Positions 8,103 to 16,504 of a stretch of DNA of 64,000 nucleotides are shown here, in pieces. The stretch is from contig CALJKQ010000064.1 in the NCBI GenBank assembly GCA_937973565.1, positions 5,703 to 69,702 on the forward strand, read 5' to 3'. Origin of the DNA: an uncultured Saprospiraceae bacterium. Its GTDB lineage: Bacteria > Bacteroidota > Bacteroidia > Chitinophagales > Saprospiraceae. A program made the translations under genes and the position numbers. Numbering within the stretch: position 1 is the first letter of the stretch; each line of letters begins with the position of its first letter. The notes beneath the pieces are model-generated. The model did no database searches. It was not told the origin of the DNA and worked only from the letters and a program-made list of their open reading frames with translations.

Positions 8103-9974
8103 TCAGTCTTCATAGGATTTATCTGCAAGCGTGGTAATCAATACCTTTTCCTGGATCCGTTCTTCCCAATGTTTCATTTCAGGAGAAATCTCCCGTTTGA
8201 TGTATTTTTCGATCATCAAACCTGCAATTGGAGTAGCCGTTTCTCCTCCCCAACCTCCGTTTTCTACATAAACAGCGATGGCAATTTTGGGGTTGTTGCG
8301 TGGGGCAAAACCAAAAAATACAGAGTGGTCTTTGCCCCTGTTTTGAGACGTACCGGTTTTGCCACAAACGGTAATGCCCGGAAGAATGGCTGCACGCGCG
8401 GTACCTGCTTCCACAGCCAATTGCATGCCATCGATTACCGGATCAAAATACCGGTAGTCGATTCTCATTTTATGTTTGACCCTGAATTTTTCATCGATCG
8501 GACTCGATGTGTTCAGGTATTTTTTGATCAGATGTGGTGCGTAATAATAACCGCGATTAGCAATAATAGCAGCAAGATTGGCCATTTGGATAGTGGTTAC
8601 CTGCAATTCTCCCTGACCAATACCGAGAGAAAGCATGTAGGTGGCTTTCCATCCATTGATCTCACGGCGGTAAAGCTTGTCGTAGTATTTTGAATCCGGC
8701 ACAAAGCCGGCGATTTCTGCCGGATTTTCAACACCTAGCTTGTGACCCAAACCAAATTCCTTTAAATAAGATACCAGTGTATCCAGACCAATTCCCGGTT
8801 TTTTGAAACCGTATTGATTGACAAATAGTCGCATGAGGTGGTAGTAGTAGGAGTTGCAACTGTGTTGGATGGCATTGGAAATATTGGATATAGGCGGGTG
8901 GGGGTGGCACTTTTGTGCCTTACTGGCTGATATCTCATAGGCACCATCGCAGTAAAATGAAGTATTGGGTTGAACAATGCCTTTTTGCAAAGCAATGAGC
9001 GAAAAGACAGGCTTAAAAATCGAGCCGGGAGGATAGTTGGCGATCAAACTTCTGTCGAGAAAGGGCCGGTTGATGGTATCAGACAACAAGCTATCGAAGG
9101 CCACACTCCTGTTTTTATCGAGTGCAATGCTGTTTGGGTCATAAGAGGGAGCACTGATCATGGCCAGGATTTCTCCGGTAGAAGGTTCAATGGCCACGAT
9201 GGCACCACGTTTGTTTTTCATCAACTCCTCACCATATTGTTGCAGTTCCAAATCGATGCTCGACATCATGTCGAAACCCGAAACCGCCATGGAATCCAAC
9301 CGGCCATTATCAAAAAGACCTACTTGACGACCGAGGTTGTCTTTGAGTACGTAGCTTATCCCTTTCTTTCCCTTTAATTGTTTTTCCATACCTTTTTCAA
9401 GACCGGAAATACCAATGTAATCTCCCAAACTGTACTCGCCTTCCGAACGATTGATAATATCCCAGTTTACTTCTCCCAAATAACCCAATACATGGGCAGC
9501 ATTGTGGTGAGGATAAGAGCGTATGCTTTTTAAGACCGGAAAAAAGCCGGGAAATTTGTGGAGGTGTTCGTGAAAACGGGCAAAGTCTTCAGGTCGTATT
9601 TTTGATAAGAAAGTAAAAGGAACGGATTTATGGTATAGTGGATTTTTCCAATCCTTGTTGAGATTTTTTATGAAAGTTTGTTTATCAATGCCCAGCAGCT
9701 TGCAAAACGCAGCGGTATCCATCTTAGGATCAATGTTTCTGTAAATGACATTGAGATCGTACAAAGGAGCATTGGTCACCAGAAGTTTTTCATTGCGGTC
9801 GACAATCATGCCCCTTGATGGGTACAATACGTTTTTGTATAAGGCTGCTTTTTTGGCTTTCTCCTTGTATTTGATGTCAAGCAGTTGAAGGTGCGCTGCC
9901 TTGAATAGGAGCAAGGAGCAACACAACACGACGAAAACAATGATGCTGTTTTTTCTGTCTGCCAGATTGATCAT
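8103..9974 (-). CDS. mrdA: Penicillin-binding protein 2 (elongation-specific transpeptidase)
   Basis: A 623-residue class B PBP. It has an N-terminal membrane anchor (~8-28, IIVFVVLCCSLLLFKAAHLQLL), a dimerisation/pedestal domain, and a transpeptidase domain with SxxK in GSIFKPVF (~316), SxN in HSCNSYYYH and KTGT in CGKTGTSQN (~538). It cross-links peptidoglycan during lateral growth together with MreC, MreD and RodA. The start codon overlaps the mreD stop by one base (TGATG), and folA follows at one base. Length and motif order are normal. Confidence 0.96.
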   Translation of the reverse strand: MINLADRKNSIIVFVVLCCSLLLFKAAHLQLLDIKYKEKAKKAALYKNVLYPSRGMIVDRNEKLLVTNAPLYDLNVIYRNIDPKMDTAAFCKLLGIDKQTFIKNLNKDWKNPLYHKSVPFTFLSKIRPEDFARFHEHLHKFPGFFPVLKSIRSYPHHNAAHVLGYLGEVNWDIINRSEGEYSLGDYIGISGLEKGMEKQLKGKKGISYVLKDNLGRQVGLFDNGRLDSMAVSGFDMMSSIDLELQQYGEELMKNKRGAIVAIEPSTGEILAMISAPSYDPNSIALDKNRSVAFDSLLSDTINRPFLDRSLIANYPPGSIFKPVFSLIALQKGIVQPNTSFYCDGAYEISASKAQKCHPHPPISNISNAIQHSCNSYYYHLMRLFVNQYGFKKPGIGLDTLVSYLKEFGLGHKLGVENPAEIAGFVPDSKYYDKLYRREINGWKATYMLSLGIGQGELQVTTIQMANLAAIIANRGYYYAPHLIKKYLNTSSPIDEKFRVKHKMRIDYRYFDPVIDGMQLAVEAGTARAAILPGITVCGKTGTSQNRGKDHSVFFGFAPRNNPKIAIAVYVENGGWGGETATPIAGLMIEKYIKREISPEMKHWEERIQEKVLITTLADKSYED

Positions 9975-10498
9975 CAGAATTTAGGTCTAAATATGAGCTG
10001 AAACAACACTATCACTGCCATCGAAGTAATAAAACTAAAAATGGTATTCATAAAGATGTGAAAGAAATAAACAAACGAAAATGCCTCCACACTGAAATAG
10101 AAAAAGCAATGAACCAGCAAAAGCAGGCTGGTGAAACTCATAAACCAAGCCATGCCCATTTTTTGAACGGTGGGATAGTCATCTGCATTATATCCCTCGA
10201 AGGGTTCCAAAAACCGAAGCACGATGCTTTTGATATAGGCGGTAAAAACCAGTGCCGAAGCATGTACACCCGGAGAATTGTAGAAACCATCAATCAGGAG
10301 TCCATAAGCAAAGGCAATGATTAAGGTTAAAGCCCGTGGCGTTTTCATAGGCAACATCAACACCGGCAAAGGGTACAACAAAAGATGTATGTAATCAAAC
10401 GAGCCAATAGACAAATCAACCCTGCGGCAGATCACTACTTGAAAAAGGAAGTAAAACAAAAACCTCCAGATATTGGCATATATAACGTTGCTATTCAT
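9974..10498 (-). CDS. mreD: Rod shape-determining protein MreD
   Basis: A 174-residue integral membrane protein with five to six hydrophobic segments, for example FLFYFLFQVVICR near the start and MAVIVLFQLIF at the end, plus the MreD-like 'HLLLYPLPVLMLPM' and 'LIIAFAYGLLIDGFYNSPGVHAS' (the GLxxDxx..GxHA pattern). MreD primary sequence is poorly conserved; context decides the call. It begins inside the mreC stop (ATGAATAG, 8-bp overlap) and ends in the mrdA start. Confidence 0.9.
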   Translation of the reverse strand: MNSNVIYANIWRFLFYFLFQVVICRRVDLSIGSFDYIHLLLYPLPVLMLPMKTPRALTLIIAFAYGLLIDGFYNSPGVHASALVFTAYIKSIVLRFLEPFEGYNADDYPTVQKMGMAWFMSFTSLLLLVHCFFYFSVEAFSFVYFFHIFMNTIFSFITSMAVIVLFQLIFRPKF

Positions 10499-11321
10499 TC
10501 TGGTAGACTTCTGCTTCTAATTTTTTTTGTTCTCCAGACAGACGATTGGATATCACATACAAGGCATCCCATGCAGTAGGATCATTAAACAATTCCACTT
10601 CTATGGTATAACTGTTGCTGCCCGGCTCTAACACTACTGTTTTTACTTTTCCCACCTGAATGCCTTTTGGAAAAATGGTTGAATAACCACTGGTGATAAC
10701 GGTATCACCAACCAAAACGGTTTTGTGTTTGGGTATTGATTCAAGGTTTAGAATTTTGGGATTACCCATTTTCCAGGTCAAAACTCCATTGCTGTTGTTG
10801 CGTTTGATCAAACAGCTGATATTGCTTTGGCTATGGAGAATGCTCATCACGATGCTGAAGTTGTTGCTTACTTTTTTGATGATGCCTACCAGGCCATTCT
10901 GACTGATAACACCCATATCCGGCTTAAGCCCTTGTTTTTCTCCTGAACAAAGGGTAATGAAGTTGTCTCTCAATCTGAAATTGCTATTGCAAATATCTAC
11001 AGCGATGAGTTGATATTTGGATGAATCGAGATCGATCGTATCATTATCGTGCAAGCTTGAGTTGAGGTCGTAGTCGATAAATTTTTTAATTAGTCTTGCA
11101 TTTTGTTTGTGCAGGCTATCGTTTTCCACATCCAGTCTCAAATAGGCATTGAGTTTGTCGACGCGCGCGTCGATGGAAGTAGAAAAAAGATTGGCCGAGT
11201 GTAGGAAAATTCCTTTTTGCTCTTGGTTGTAGTTGATGATAATGTAAAAGCAAAGGAATTCCATTGCCAGAAACAGCAAGTGGTAGCCAAATCTCAGCAG
11301 TAATTCTATCGCATTTTTCAT
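10491..11321 (-). CDS. mreC: Rod shape-determining protein MreC
   Basis: A 276-residue bitopic periplasmic protein: transmembrane helix (~8-30, YHLLFLAMEFLCFYIIIN), a coiled-coil-like region (~50-95), then the double beta-barrel core with 'GEKQGLKPDMGVISQNGLVGIIKKVSNNFSIVMSILH' and 'GDTVITSGYSTIFPKGIQVGKV', both typical of MreC. It scaffolds PBP2 in the elongasome. It is the first gene of the unit; mreB is not adjacent in this window. A TAnnTTTG element lies 8 bp before its ATG. Confidence 0.95.
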   Translation of the reverse strand: MKNAIELLLRFGYHLLFLAMEFLCFYIIINYNQEQKGIFLHSANLFSTSIDARVDKLNAYLRLDVENDSLHKQNARLIKKFIDYDLNSSLHDNDTIDLDSSKYQLIAVDICNSNFRLRDNFITLCSGEKQGLKPDMGVISQNGLVGIIKKVSNNFSIVMSILHSQSNISCLIKRNNSNGVLTWKMGNPKILNLESIPKHKTVLVGDTVITSGYSTIFPKGIQVGKVKTVVLEPGSNSYTIEVELFNDPTAWDALYVISNRLSGEQKKLEAEVYQNE

Positions 11322-11329
11322 CTGAACCC

Positions 11330-11337
11330 CAAAGATA
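11330..11337 (-). promoter_or_regulatory. Candidate -7 element of the mreC-mreD-mrdA-folA operon
   Basis: Minus strand TATCTTTG, a perfect TAnnTTTG, 8 bp before the mreC ATG. A TTTG lies 17 bp upstream, which is shorter than the usual 19-21 bp. If used, the mRNA leader would be only a few bases long. Confidence 0.5.
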
Positions 11338-11476
11338 ATTCATTTTTAACATAACAAAAACAATATATCTTGTTGATTATTAATAAGATACAAGAACACG
11401 CCCCTGTTTTGCCAAACAAAATTCGGCAAACTATTTCTTGAATAATTGTTTATTGTATTGACTACAAACGAAACCC

Positions 11477-11893
11477 ATGCGACTTTCAGTTTACCGCAGA
11501 TCCCATTTTAATGCCGCCCACCGGATTTTTAATCCTGCATGGGATGATGAAAAAAACGAAAAAGTATTTGGCTCATGCGCCAATCCTTATTTCCATGGTC
11601 ATAATTACGAACTGGAGGTCTGTGTCACGGGGGAAACGGATCCAGATACCGGGTATGTTTACGATTTGGGGCATTTGCAACACATCATCGAAGAAGAAGT
11701 GGAAGCGCGGCTCGATCACAAAAATCTCAACCTGCAGGTTGAAGAATTTAAAGAATTGATTCCTACAGCCGAACACATTTGTTATGTCATTTATACCTGG
11801 CTGAGAAAGAGGATAGCATCTTCTTATGATATCAGGGTAAGGTTGTGGGAGACTCCCAGGAACAGCGTAAGTTATCCGCCTGAAGCCTTCTGA
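11477..11893 (+). CDS. 6-pyruvoyl-tetrahydropterin synthase / 6-carboxytetrahydropterin synthase family protein
   Basis: A 138-residue T-fold enzyme. Zn ligands are seen in SHFNAAHR (first His) and in FHGHNYELEV (HGH). The catalytic cysteine is in FGSCANPYFHGHNY, the LDHKNLN segment supplies the catalytic Asp-His, and ETPRNSVSY supplies the substrate-anchoring Glu. The family makes 6-carboxytetrahydropterin for queuosine (QueD) or tetrahydrobiopterin precursors (PTPS); no other que gene is nearby, so the exact product is left open. Its 3' end overlaps the convergent TPR gene by 22 bp. Confidence 0.92.
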   Translation: MRLSVYRRSHFNAAHRIFNPAWDDEKNEKVFGSCANPYFHGHNYELEVCVTGETDPDTGYVYDLGHLQHIIEEEVEARLDHKNLNLQVEEFKELIPTAEHICYVIYTWLRKRIASSYDIRVRLWETPRNSVSYPPEAF

Positions 11894-12738
11894 TTGCGGG
11901 CTTTTTCAATTTCATTGATGAGTTGCTGAACGCCGCGCTGGCGCTTGTTGAGTTTATTGTTTTTAGAAGCTTTTACTGCATTGGACAAGCCACCCAGGTA
12001 ATACCGCGTTATCCAGGGTCCTACGCTCAATGTAGCGTCTGCAAGACCAATATCCGGAATGAGATCGATGTACAACAGGCCAAATAAAACATAAAGGGCC
12101 ATGGAGTTGAGACCATCTTTTACTTCACCGTTGGCAATCTGGCCGGTACCAGGTAAGATCGCACTCATCCATCTGGCGGTAGATGGATTTTTTTTGCTGT
12201 TTTTTTCCAGGTCTTTGATAATCCTGGATACAGCCACTGAATCCAGGTTTTGGCTGTAACTCAACTTATTTACATACGATAAGCCTTTGTCGTATTGATC
12301 TGTGAAAAAATAATTGATGGCTGTCATAAAATAAAACCGATCCAGGTTGGGTTCCAGTCTTTTGGTCACCTGGAGGATTTCGACCAGTGCTCTCTGGTAT
12401 TCTTCTTTTGCCAGAAAGATTTTTTGTTTTTCAAACCTTACCTCATTTCTGCGGGCATCGAAATTTGGCAATTTGAAAAAATACAAATCGAGGTATTTCA
12501 GTGCATTTTCATCGTCGCCTTTCAAAAGAAAGCAGCGTGCAATTTTGCCGCATACTTCGGGATTGGCGTTGTTTTGATCAAGGTAATAAGCCCTGAGATA
12601 CTCTTTTAAAGCAGCATCTGTCTGCTCTTGTAAAAACAAATGATCGGCGTATTGCAACTCAGGAGACTGAGCCGACAAAGTCCCCAGCCAGAAACTAAAA
12701 GCCGTAATATAAATCAATATGGCGCTTGCTCTGCTCAT
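11872..12738 (-). CDS. TPR-containing membrane protein (paralogue of the next upstream gene)
   Basis: A 288-residue protein with a signal peptide (LIYITAFSFWLGTLSAQ), a TPR-like alpha-helical region (~28-180, including 'ALKEYLRAYYLDQNNANPEVCGKIARCFLLKGDDENALKYLD') and a C-terminal membrane part containing 'SAILPGTGQIANGEVKDGLNSMALYVLFGLLYI'. The PGxGxxxxxxxxDG motif also occurs in the neighbour, so the two are paralogues. The start lies 44 bp inside the preceding gene and is fixed by the signal peptide. Function unknown; context suggests an envelope complex with the YidD-like protein. Confidence 0.8.
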   Translation of the reverse strand: MSRASAILIYITAFSFWLGTLSAQSPELQYADHLFLQEQTDAALKEYLRAYYLDQNNANPEVCGKIARCFLLKGDDENALKYLDLYFFKLPNFDARRNEVRFEKQKIFLAKEEYQRALVEILQVTKRLEPNLDRFYFMTAINYFFTDQYDKGLSYVNKLSYSQNLDSVAVSRIIKDLEKNSKKNPSTARWMSAILPGTGQIANGEVKDGLNSMALYVLFGLLYIDLIPDIGLADATLSVGPWITRYYLGGLSNAVKASKNNKLNKRQRGVQQLINEIEKARNQKASGG

Positions 12739-13513
12739 ACAATTTTGACTTTTGTTTTTTGTTATAATTTTTGGCTGACTTTATGGAGCCGTAAATATTG
12801 CCGATGTAAAAACCGGCAGCAAAGCCACCGTAGATCCAACCACCGGCTGATTTTATGCCGCCCTGTGAAAACCGGCGATAAGACTGGTAGCTGGTGGCTG
12901 CAATGAAAATAAATGAAATAATACCATCTTTGACGTCCTTGGCATATATCCGTCCTGCACCCGGAATCAGGGCAGAGAGGGTTCCCGCCAGAAAGGGACT
13001 TTTGCGTTTTTGGTTCAAACCTGCGTGGATGATTTCGTAATAACCGTCATCTTTTACGTTCCATATCCTATACAAGCTGTCTGATTTTTTCCAATCCTGT
13101 CTGAGCACGGATATGTCCAATGTCATTTTTTGAGCTGCAGACGATGGTAAGACATCTTTGTGGCTGTCAAATACCAATTGAGCTACTCCGGCCTGATCAT
13201 TGAGTGCCATAGAGAGTACATATTCTTTGAGGATATCGGGATTTTTCAAATCCAGTGACGCCCCCTTTTTTTCTACTTCATCGTACTTGTTGAGTTTGCG
13301 GTAGGATTTCAACAACTGTGTGAGATATCCCGGTTCATTGGGAAAGAGATAGTGCAGGCGCTCATATTCTTCTGCAGCAAAATCGTACAATTTCTGATCG
13401 TACAGAAATCGTGCAAAGCCGGCCAGTTGAGTACTGTCGGCAACAGGGTTTTGTCCTATGGCAGCGATCGAGAGTAAAAAAAAGACAAGGCCGGCTATGA
13501 TTCTCCTTTGCAT
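12695..13513 (-). CDS. TPR-containing membrane protein
   Basis: A 272-residue protein: signal peptide (LVFFLLSIAAIGQ), TPR-like helices (~30-170, 'FLYDQKLYDFAAEEYERLHYLFPNEP', 'LLKSYRKLNKYDEVEKKG'), then a membrane domain with 'SALIPGAGRIYAKDVKDGIISFIFIAATSYQSYR' and a glycine-rich 'AGGWIYGGFAAGFYIGNIYGSIKSAKNYN'. The PGxGRxYxxxxxDG signature occurs in many uncharacterised Bacteroidota and Chlorobi membrane proteins. It starts 3 bp after the YidD-like stop and overlaps its paralogue downstream. No enzymatic motif is seen; a structural or secretion-accessory role is inference. Confidence 0.8.
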   Translation of the reverse strand: MQRRIIAGLVFFLLSIAAIGQNPVADSTQLAGFARFLYDQKLYDFAAEEYERLHYLFPNEPGYLTQLLKSYRKLNKYDEVEKKGASLDLKNPDILKEYVLSMALNDQAGVAQLVFDSHKDVLPSSAAQKMTLDISVLRQDWKKSDSLYRIWNVKDDGYYEIIHAGLNQKRKSPFLAGTLSALIPGAGRIYAKDVKDGIISFIFIAATSYQSYRRFSQGGIKSAGGWIYGGFAAGFYIGNIYGSIKSAKNYNKKQKSKLYEQSKRHIDLYYGF

Positions 13514-13516
13514 AAA

Positions 13517-13921
13517 TTACCATTTAACAGGGTCAACCAAGGCCCTTTTTTTTGCATCAATAGTATATTTTTCAGGACTTAAACCGTTGCACCGTGTCAA
13601 TCGGTCCAAGGTCATAATGCCACCTTTGATGAGACCTTCCTGCTTAACGGCCATGATGCCATATAATGAGCACGAAGGGTGGAAGGCACAACGATTGGCA
13701 TCTTGCGATGAAAGGATTTCCTTGTACAAAAAAAACAAGGCGGAAAACACCATCTGGACTTCATTTTGATTGCCTTCAATGTGTTCTTTAAAGGTGGTGT
13801 AAGCACTGGGTTTGTGCTTTTCAGCAGCCAGAACACGTGCAAAGCTGAGGTCTTCCGGGTTTTGACCCATCAGCAAACCGGAAGCGGTCAATGACAAGAA
13901 AAGGATTAAAAATGATTTCAT
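13517..13921 (-). CDS. Secreted YidD-like protein (membrane protein insertion efficiency factor family)
   Basis: A 134-residue protein. The core RCAFHPSCSLYGIMAVKQEG followed by GIMTLDRLTRCNG is the YidD signature (CRFxPSCSxYxxxA...RLxRCxP), including its conserved cysteines. Canonical YidD is about 80 residues, cytoplasmic, amphipathic and linked to the YidC insertase. Here the domain follows a cleavable signal peptide (LILFLSLTASGLLMGQ) and a ~60-residue spacer, so it should lie in the periplasm or envelope, which is atypical. It shares an ATGA overlap with the preceding gene. The C-terminal end is also not the classical one. Confidence 0.82.
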   Translation of the reverse strand: MKSFLILFLSLTASGLLMGQNPEDLSFARVLAAEKHKPSAYTTFKEHIEGNQNEVQMVFSALFFLYKEILSSQDANRCAFHPSCSLYGIMAVKQEGLIKGGIMTLDRLTRCNGLSPEKYTIDAKKRALVDPVKW

Positions 13922-14565
13922 TCTACTACCACGTTATCAAAAGTAATTGACTTGTATAGTTGCTGTTCATTGCCGGAATACTGCGAAACTATTTTCATTG
14001 GCACAGGCAGGTCTTTGATGATCTGGTAATTTTCATAAAACGTCTTATTGATTTCTTTTTCCTCTACGTCATAAAAAACAATGCCCATCAGCAGATTGTC
14101 TTTGACATGCGTAATTACTTTTTTGAGAAAGGACTTAAAAGCCGATGGTGGTTCCCACTCCATTATCAATTCTTCGTCACTTTCCTGCACGGAGGTGATT
14201 ACAAAACCCGCGGAAGAAAGGCCAAAATCATTGTCTTTGTATTCCAGTATGTTTTTAAACATAATAAAATCATTGACCTGACCCAATACTTTGGTTGTTA
14301 CCAATGAGTCGCCTACATATTTATGCAGGGTAGAATCCTGGATAACCCATCTTTCTTTCTGAGGAAAAGAAAGAAAATACTCTGCTTTGTTCTGGTGGTT
14401 GTCATAACTCACTTTTCCCATCATGAGGGTAGACTTTTCAGTTCCGGTTCTTTTTTCTTTAATGGAAAAACCCGCCTGAAACAAATGATACTTTTGAGCG
14501 TTGAGGGCGTTGGACAGACAGCAAGCAAGGATGAAAATAAATATTAATCTTGTCACCAGGTTCAT
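13918..14565 (-). CDS. Secreted protein, possibly LolA-fold
   Basis: A 215-residue exported protein; the start at 14565 gives a clean signal peptide (LIFIFILACCLSNALNAQ), whereas the longer frame adds 15 residues ahead of it. The rest is beta-rich: 'GKVSYDNHQNKAEYFLSFPQKERWVIQDSTLHKY', 'DFIMFKNILEY', then 'MEWEPPSAFKSF' and 'VPMKIVSQYSGN'. The layout of strands describing a written-out value (WVIQDSTLHKY) recalls LolA/LolB-like lipoprotein carriers, but similarity is too weak to assert. It is the first gene of the YidD/TPR operon, coupled by ATGA. Confidence 0.7.
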   Translation of the reverse strand: MNLVTRLIFIFILACCLSNALNAQKYHLFQAGFSIKEKRTGTEKSTLMMGKVSYDNHQNKAEYFLSFPQKERWVIQDSTLHKYVGDSLVTTKVLGQVNDFIMFKNILEYKDNDFGLSSAGFVITSVQESDEELIMEWEPPSAFKSFLKKVITHVKDNLLMGIVFYDVEEKEINKTFYENYQIIKDLPVPMKIVSQYSGNEQQLYKSITFDNVVVE

Positions 14566-14726
14566 TTTATATAACTGCAAAAGAACAAAATGTTGAGCAT
14601 ATAAAACCAAATTATGTATTTGAGCAGGACATTTAAGCTACGCATCATTGAATGCACAGCACTGTTTACAACGCGATGCCGGCTTAAAATCAATCATGAT
14701 TTATTTTGTCATATGCCTATAAAAGC

Positions 14727-14751
14727 AAAGTGCAGCCTATAGCTGCACTTT
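14727..14751 (-). terminator. Strong hairpin terminator after the 152-residue membrane protein gene
   Basis: AAAGTGCAGC pairs perfectly with GCTGCACTTT over 10 bp with a 5-nt loop. On the minus strand it is followed by a short T-rich run (GCTTTTATAG). It lies 26 bp beyond the stop codon at 14777. Confidence 0.7.
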
Positions 14752-14776
14752 ACTTTAAATCTTATGTAATTATTGA

Positions 14777-15235
14777 TTAGTACAAAGAAGCCAATGATGC
14801 TCCAACGATACCAACATAAATAACAAAGAACAATGCATAAGCGATAACACAACCCCAAAGAGCGTTCATCACTTGCTTCTTCCTTGAAGAACCTTCATCC
14901 ATGGTAAGGTATACGATCAACATACCCACCCAGCCAAGGCAGAATCCCCACCAGAAACCCGGAATACCAAGTGGTGTTCCGCTGGCGTTCTCAAACATGC
15001 CATCTTCGCTTGCAGAAGCTGAAAGTTGAGTCTTTTCAACAAGGTTTGGATACTTGGCAACCAGTTGGTCGTAAGTAAGTCCTTCTTCCTTAATGATCTT
15101 CTCGATTTGGTTCAGATCAGAAAGTTGTTGTTCAATTACTTCTTTTTTTGCCGTTAATTTACCGGGATTAGTTGTAGTTGCAGACAAGCTGAGACAAGCA
15201 CCCAATACGAAGGCCAAAAGGAAAAATCTTTTCAT
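14777..15235 (-). CDS. Small exported membrane protein with two transmembrane helices
   Basis: 152 residues: a cleavable signal (FFLLAFVLGACLSLSA), a charged alpha-helical periplasmic part (~25-75, 'KKEVIEQQLSDLNQIEKIIKEEGLTYDQLVAKYPNLVEK'), then two membrane helices (~92-110, 'FWWGFCLGWVGMLIVYLT', and ~125-147, 'GCVIAYALFFVIYVGIVG') separated by a basic SSRKKQ loop. Such proteins are frequent and uncharacterised in Bacteroidota. It appears monocistronic, with its own terminator. I do not recognise a function. Confidence 0.75.
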   Translation of the reverse strand: MKRFFLLAFVLGACLSLSATTTNPGKLTAKKEVIEQQLSDLNQIEKIIKEEGLTYDQLVAKYPNLVEKTQLSASASEDGMFENASGTPLGIPGFWWGFCLGWVGMLIVYLTMDEGSSRKKQVMNALWGCVIAYALFFVIYVGIVGASLASLY

Positions 15236-15450
15236 AATGAATTATTAAGGTTAGATAAATAAGGTTTAAATGTTGCGTAAATATAGAAAATATTTAATTG
15301 CCTGTCAAAATGTAATTCCCTGTTTTTCACAAAATTTAACCATTTTTTATAAAATTGTTAAAATATTGTGACAAAATACAGCCAAACACGAAATATTATT
15401 TGGAAAAACAGACGATTTAAACCATTAATCAACCATAAATTTTGTATGGG

Positions 15451-15954
15451 TTATTTGCTTTTTCCGCCTAAAATGTATCGAACAGACAAGGCACCATAAC
15501 CGGAACGGAACCTGTTCAAATTTACACCCGGATAGTCATAGGAATCAACCAATACTATGGTTGGTGCCCAATCTACACTGGCGTTTATCGGATAATCTTC
15601 AAAAGTGTAATCCAGACCAATGACACCGGAAACACCCAGTTCGTAGTATGAATTGTAGCCGGCATATCCATAGTCCCAGGTCGTAACGGAAGCACCTCCT
15701 CCAAAATACCAGTTTAATTTGTTGACACTTTTAACAGGGCTGTGGATTTCGTAGTAGGCACCGGCTGCCAATCCACCCCAACGAATACCTCCAAAAATGT
15801 CGATCGCTGCCTTCTTATTCAAAAAAGTCTTGTACGAGCCAATCAGACCATAACCCAATTTGGCGCCAATTGCCGATTTGTAATCCTGTGCATTTGCAGA
15901 ACTTAAAAAAGCCACTACAAATAGTGTTGCAAAAATAGTTTTAAGTGTTTTCAT
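15451..15954 (-). CDS. Small outer-membrane beta-barrel-like protein
   Basis: 167 residues with a signal peptide (TIFATLFVVAFLSSANAQ) followed by alternating amphipathic strands rich in Tyr, Gly and Trp ('AIGAKLGYGLIGSYKTFLN', 'GGIRWGGLAAGAYYEIH', 'NWYFGGGASVTTW', 'LGVSGVIGLDYTFED'). The pattern fits a small eight-stranded barrel of the OmpA/opacity-like kind. The C-terminus ends in basic residues after 'YGALSVRYILGG', not in the Phe typical of larger barrels. Specific function unknown. Confidence 0.75.
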   Translation of the reverse strand: MKTLKTIFATLFVVAFLSSANAQDYKSAIGAKLGYGLIGSYKTFLNKKAAIDIFGGIRWGGLAAGAYYEIHSPVKSVNKLNWYFGGGASVTTWDYGYAGYNSYYELGVSGVIGLDYTFEDYPINASVDWAPTIVLVDSYDYPGVNLNRFRSGYGALSVRYILGGKSK

Positions 15955-15992
15955 TTAAACAATCTTTAGTAATTAGGTAATATTTATATTTT

Positions 15993-16000
15993 CAAAGATA
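15993..16000 (-). promoter_or_regulatory. Candidate -7 element for the small barrel protein
   Basis: Minus strand TATCTTTG (perfect TAnnTTTG), 39 bp before the ATG at 15954. No good -33 box is seen at 19-21 bp. Confidence 0.4.
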
Positions 16001-16076
16001 AAAACAAAAATCGTGTCTAGGGATAAGTGTTGATAAAATGTGCTGTGACGTAGTTTTTTTCGATTAAAATGTAGAA

Positions 16077-16502
16077 TTATGCGGTTGGAAGCAACCAATC
16101 CATTGCCATCCGATATCCATGCAGTCCTTGTCCCATGATGGTATGGGCACAAATCGGACTTAAATAAGAGATGCGACGAAAGTGTTCCCTTTCCATTATA
16201 TTACTAATGTGTACTTCTACTACCTTGCATGGAACTGCAGCTACAGCATCGGCAAGAGCAATGGATGTATGGGTATAACCCCCTGCATTGAGTATGATGC
16301 CATCTGCGCGGTATCCAAAATCCTGTATCCAGTCTATAAGCTGGCCTTCGTGGTTGCTTTGCAGATAGACCAGTTCATGCTGTGCATATTCTTCCCTTAA
16401 TCGGGGAATAAAGGAGTCAAAACTCTCCGTACCATAAATGTCAGGTTGCCTTTTGCCTACCATGTTGAGATTAGGGCCATTGATGATAATGATGAATGCC
16501 AT
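16077..16502 (-). CDS. aroQ: 3-dehydroquinate dehydratase, type II
   Basis: A 141-residue shikimate-pathway enzyme. Family motifs are present in order: GPNLNMVGKRQPDIYG (active-site loop Arg and Tyr), SNHEGQLIDWI, NAGGYTHTSIALADA (catalytic His region) and EVHISNIMEREHFRR (substrate-binding segment). Length is typical of the dodecameric class. It begins 2 bp after recQ, so the two are cotranscribed although functionally unrelated. Confidence 0.96.
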   Translation of the reverse strand: MAFIIIINGPNLNMVGKRQPDIYGTESFDSFIPRLREEYAQHELVYLQSNHEGQLIDWIQDFGYRADGIILNAGGYTHTSIALADAVAAVPCKVVEVHISNIMEREHFRRISYLSPICAHTIMGQGLHGYRMAMDWLLPTA

Positions 16503-16504
16503 AA

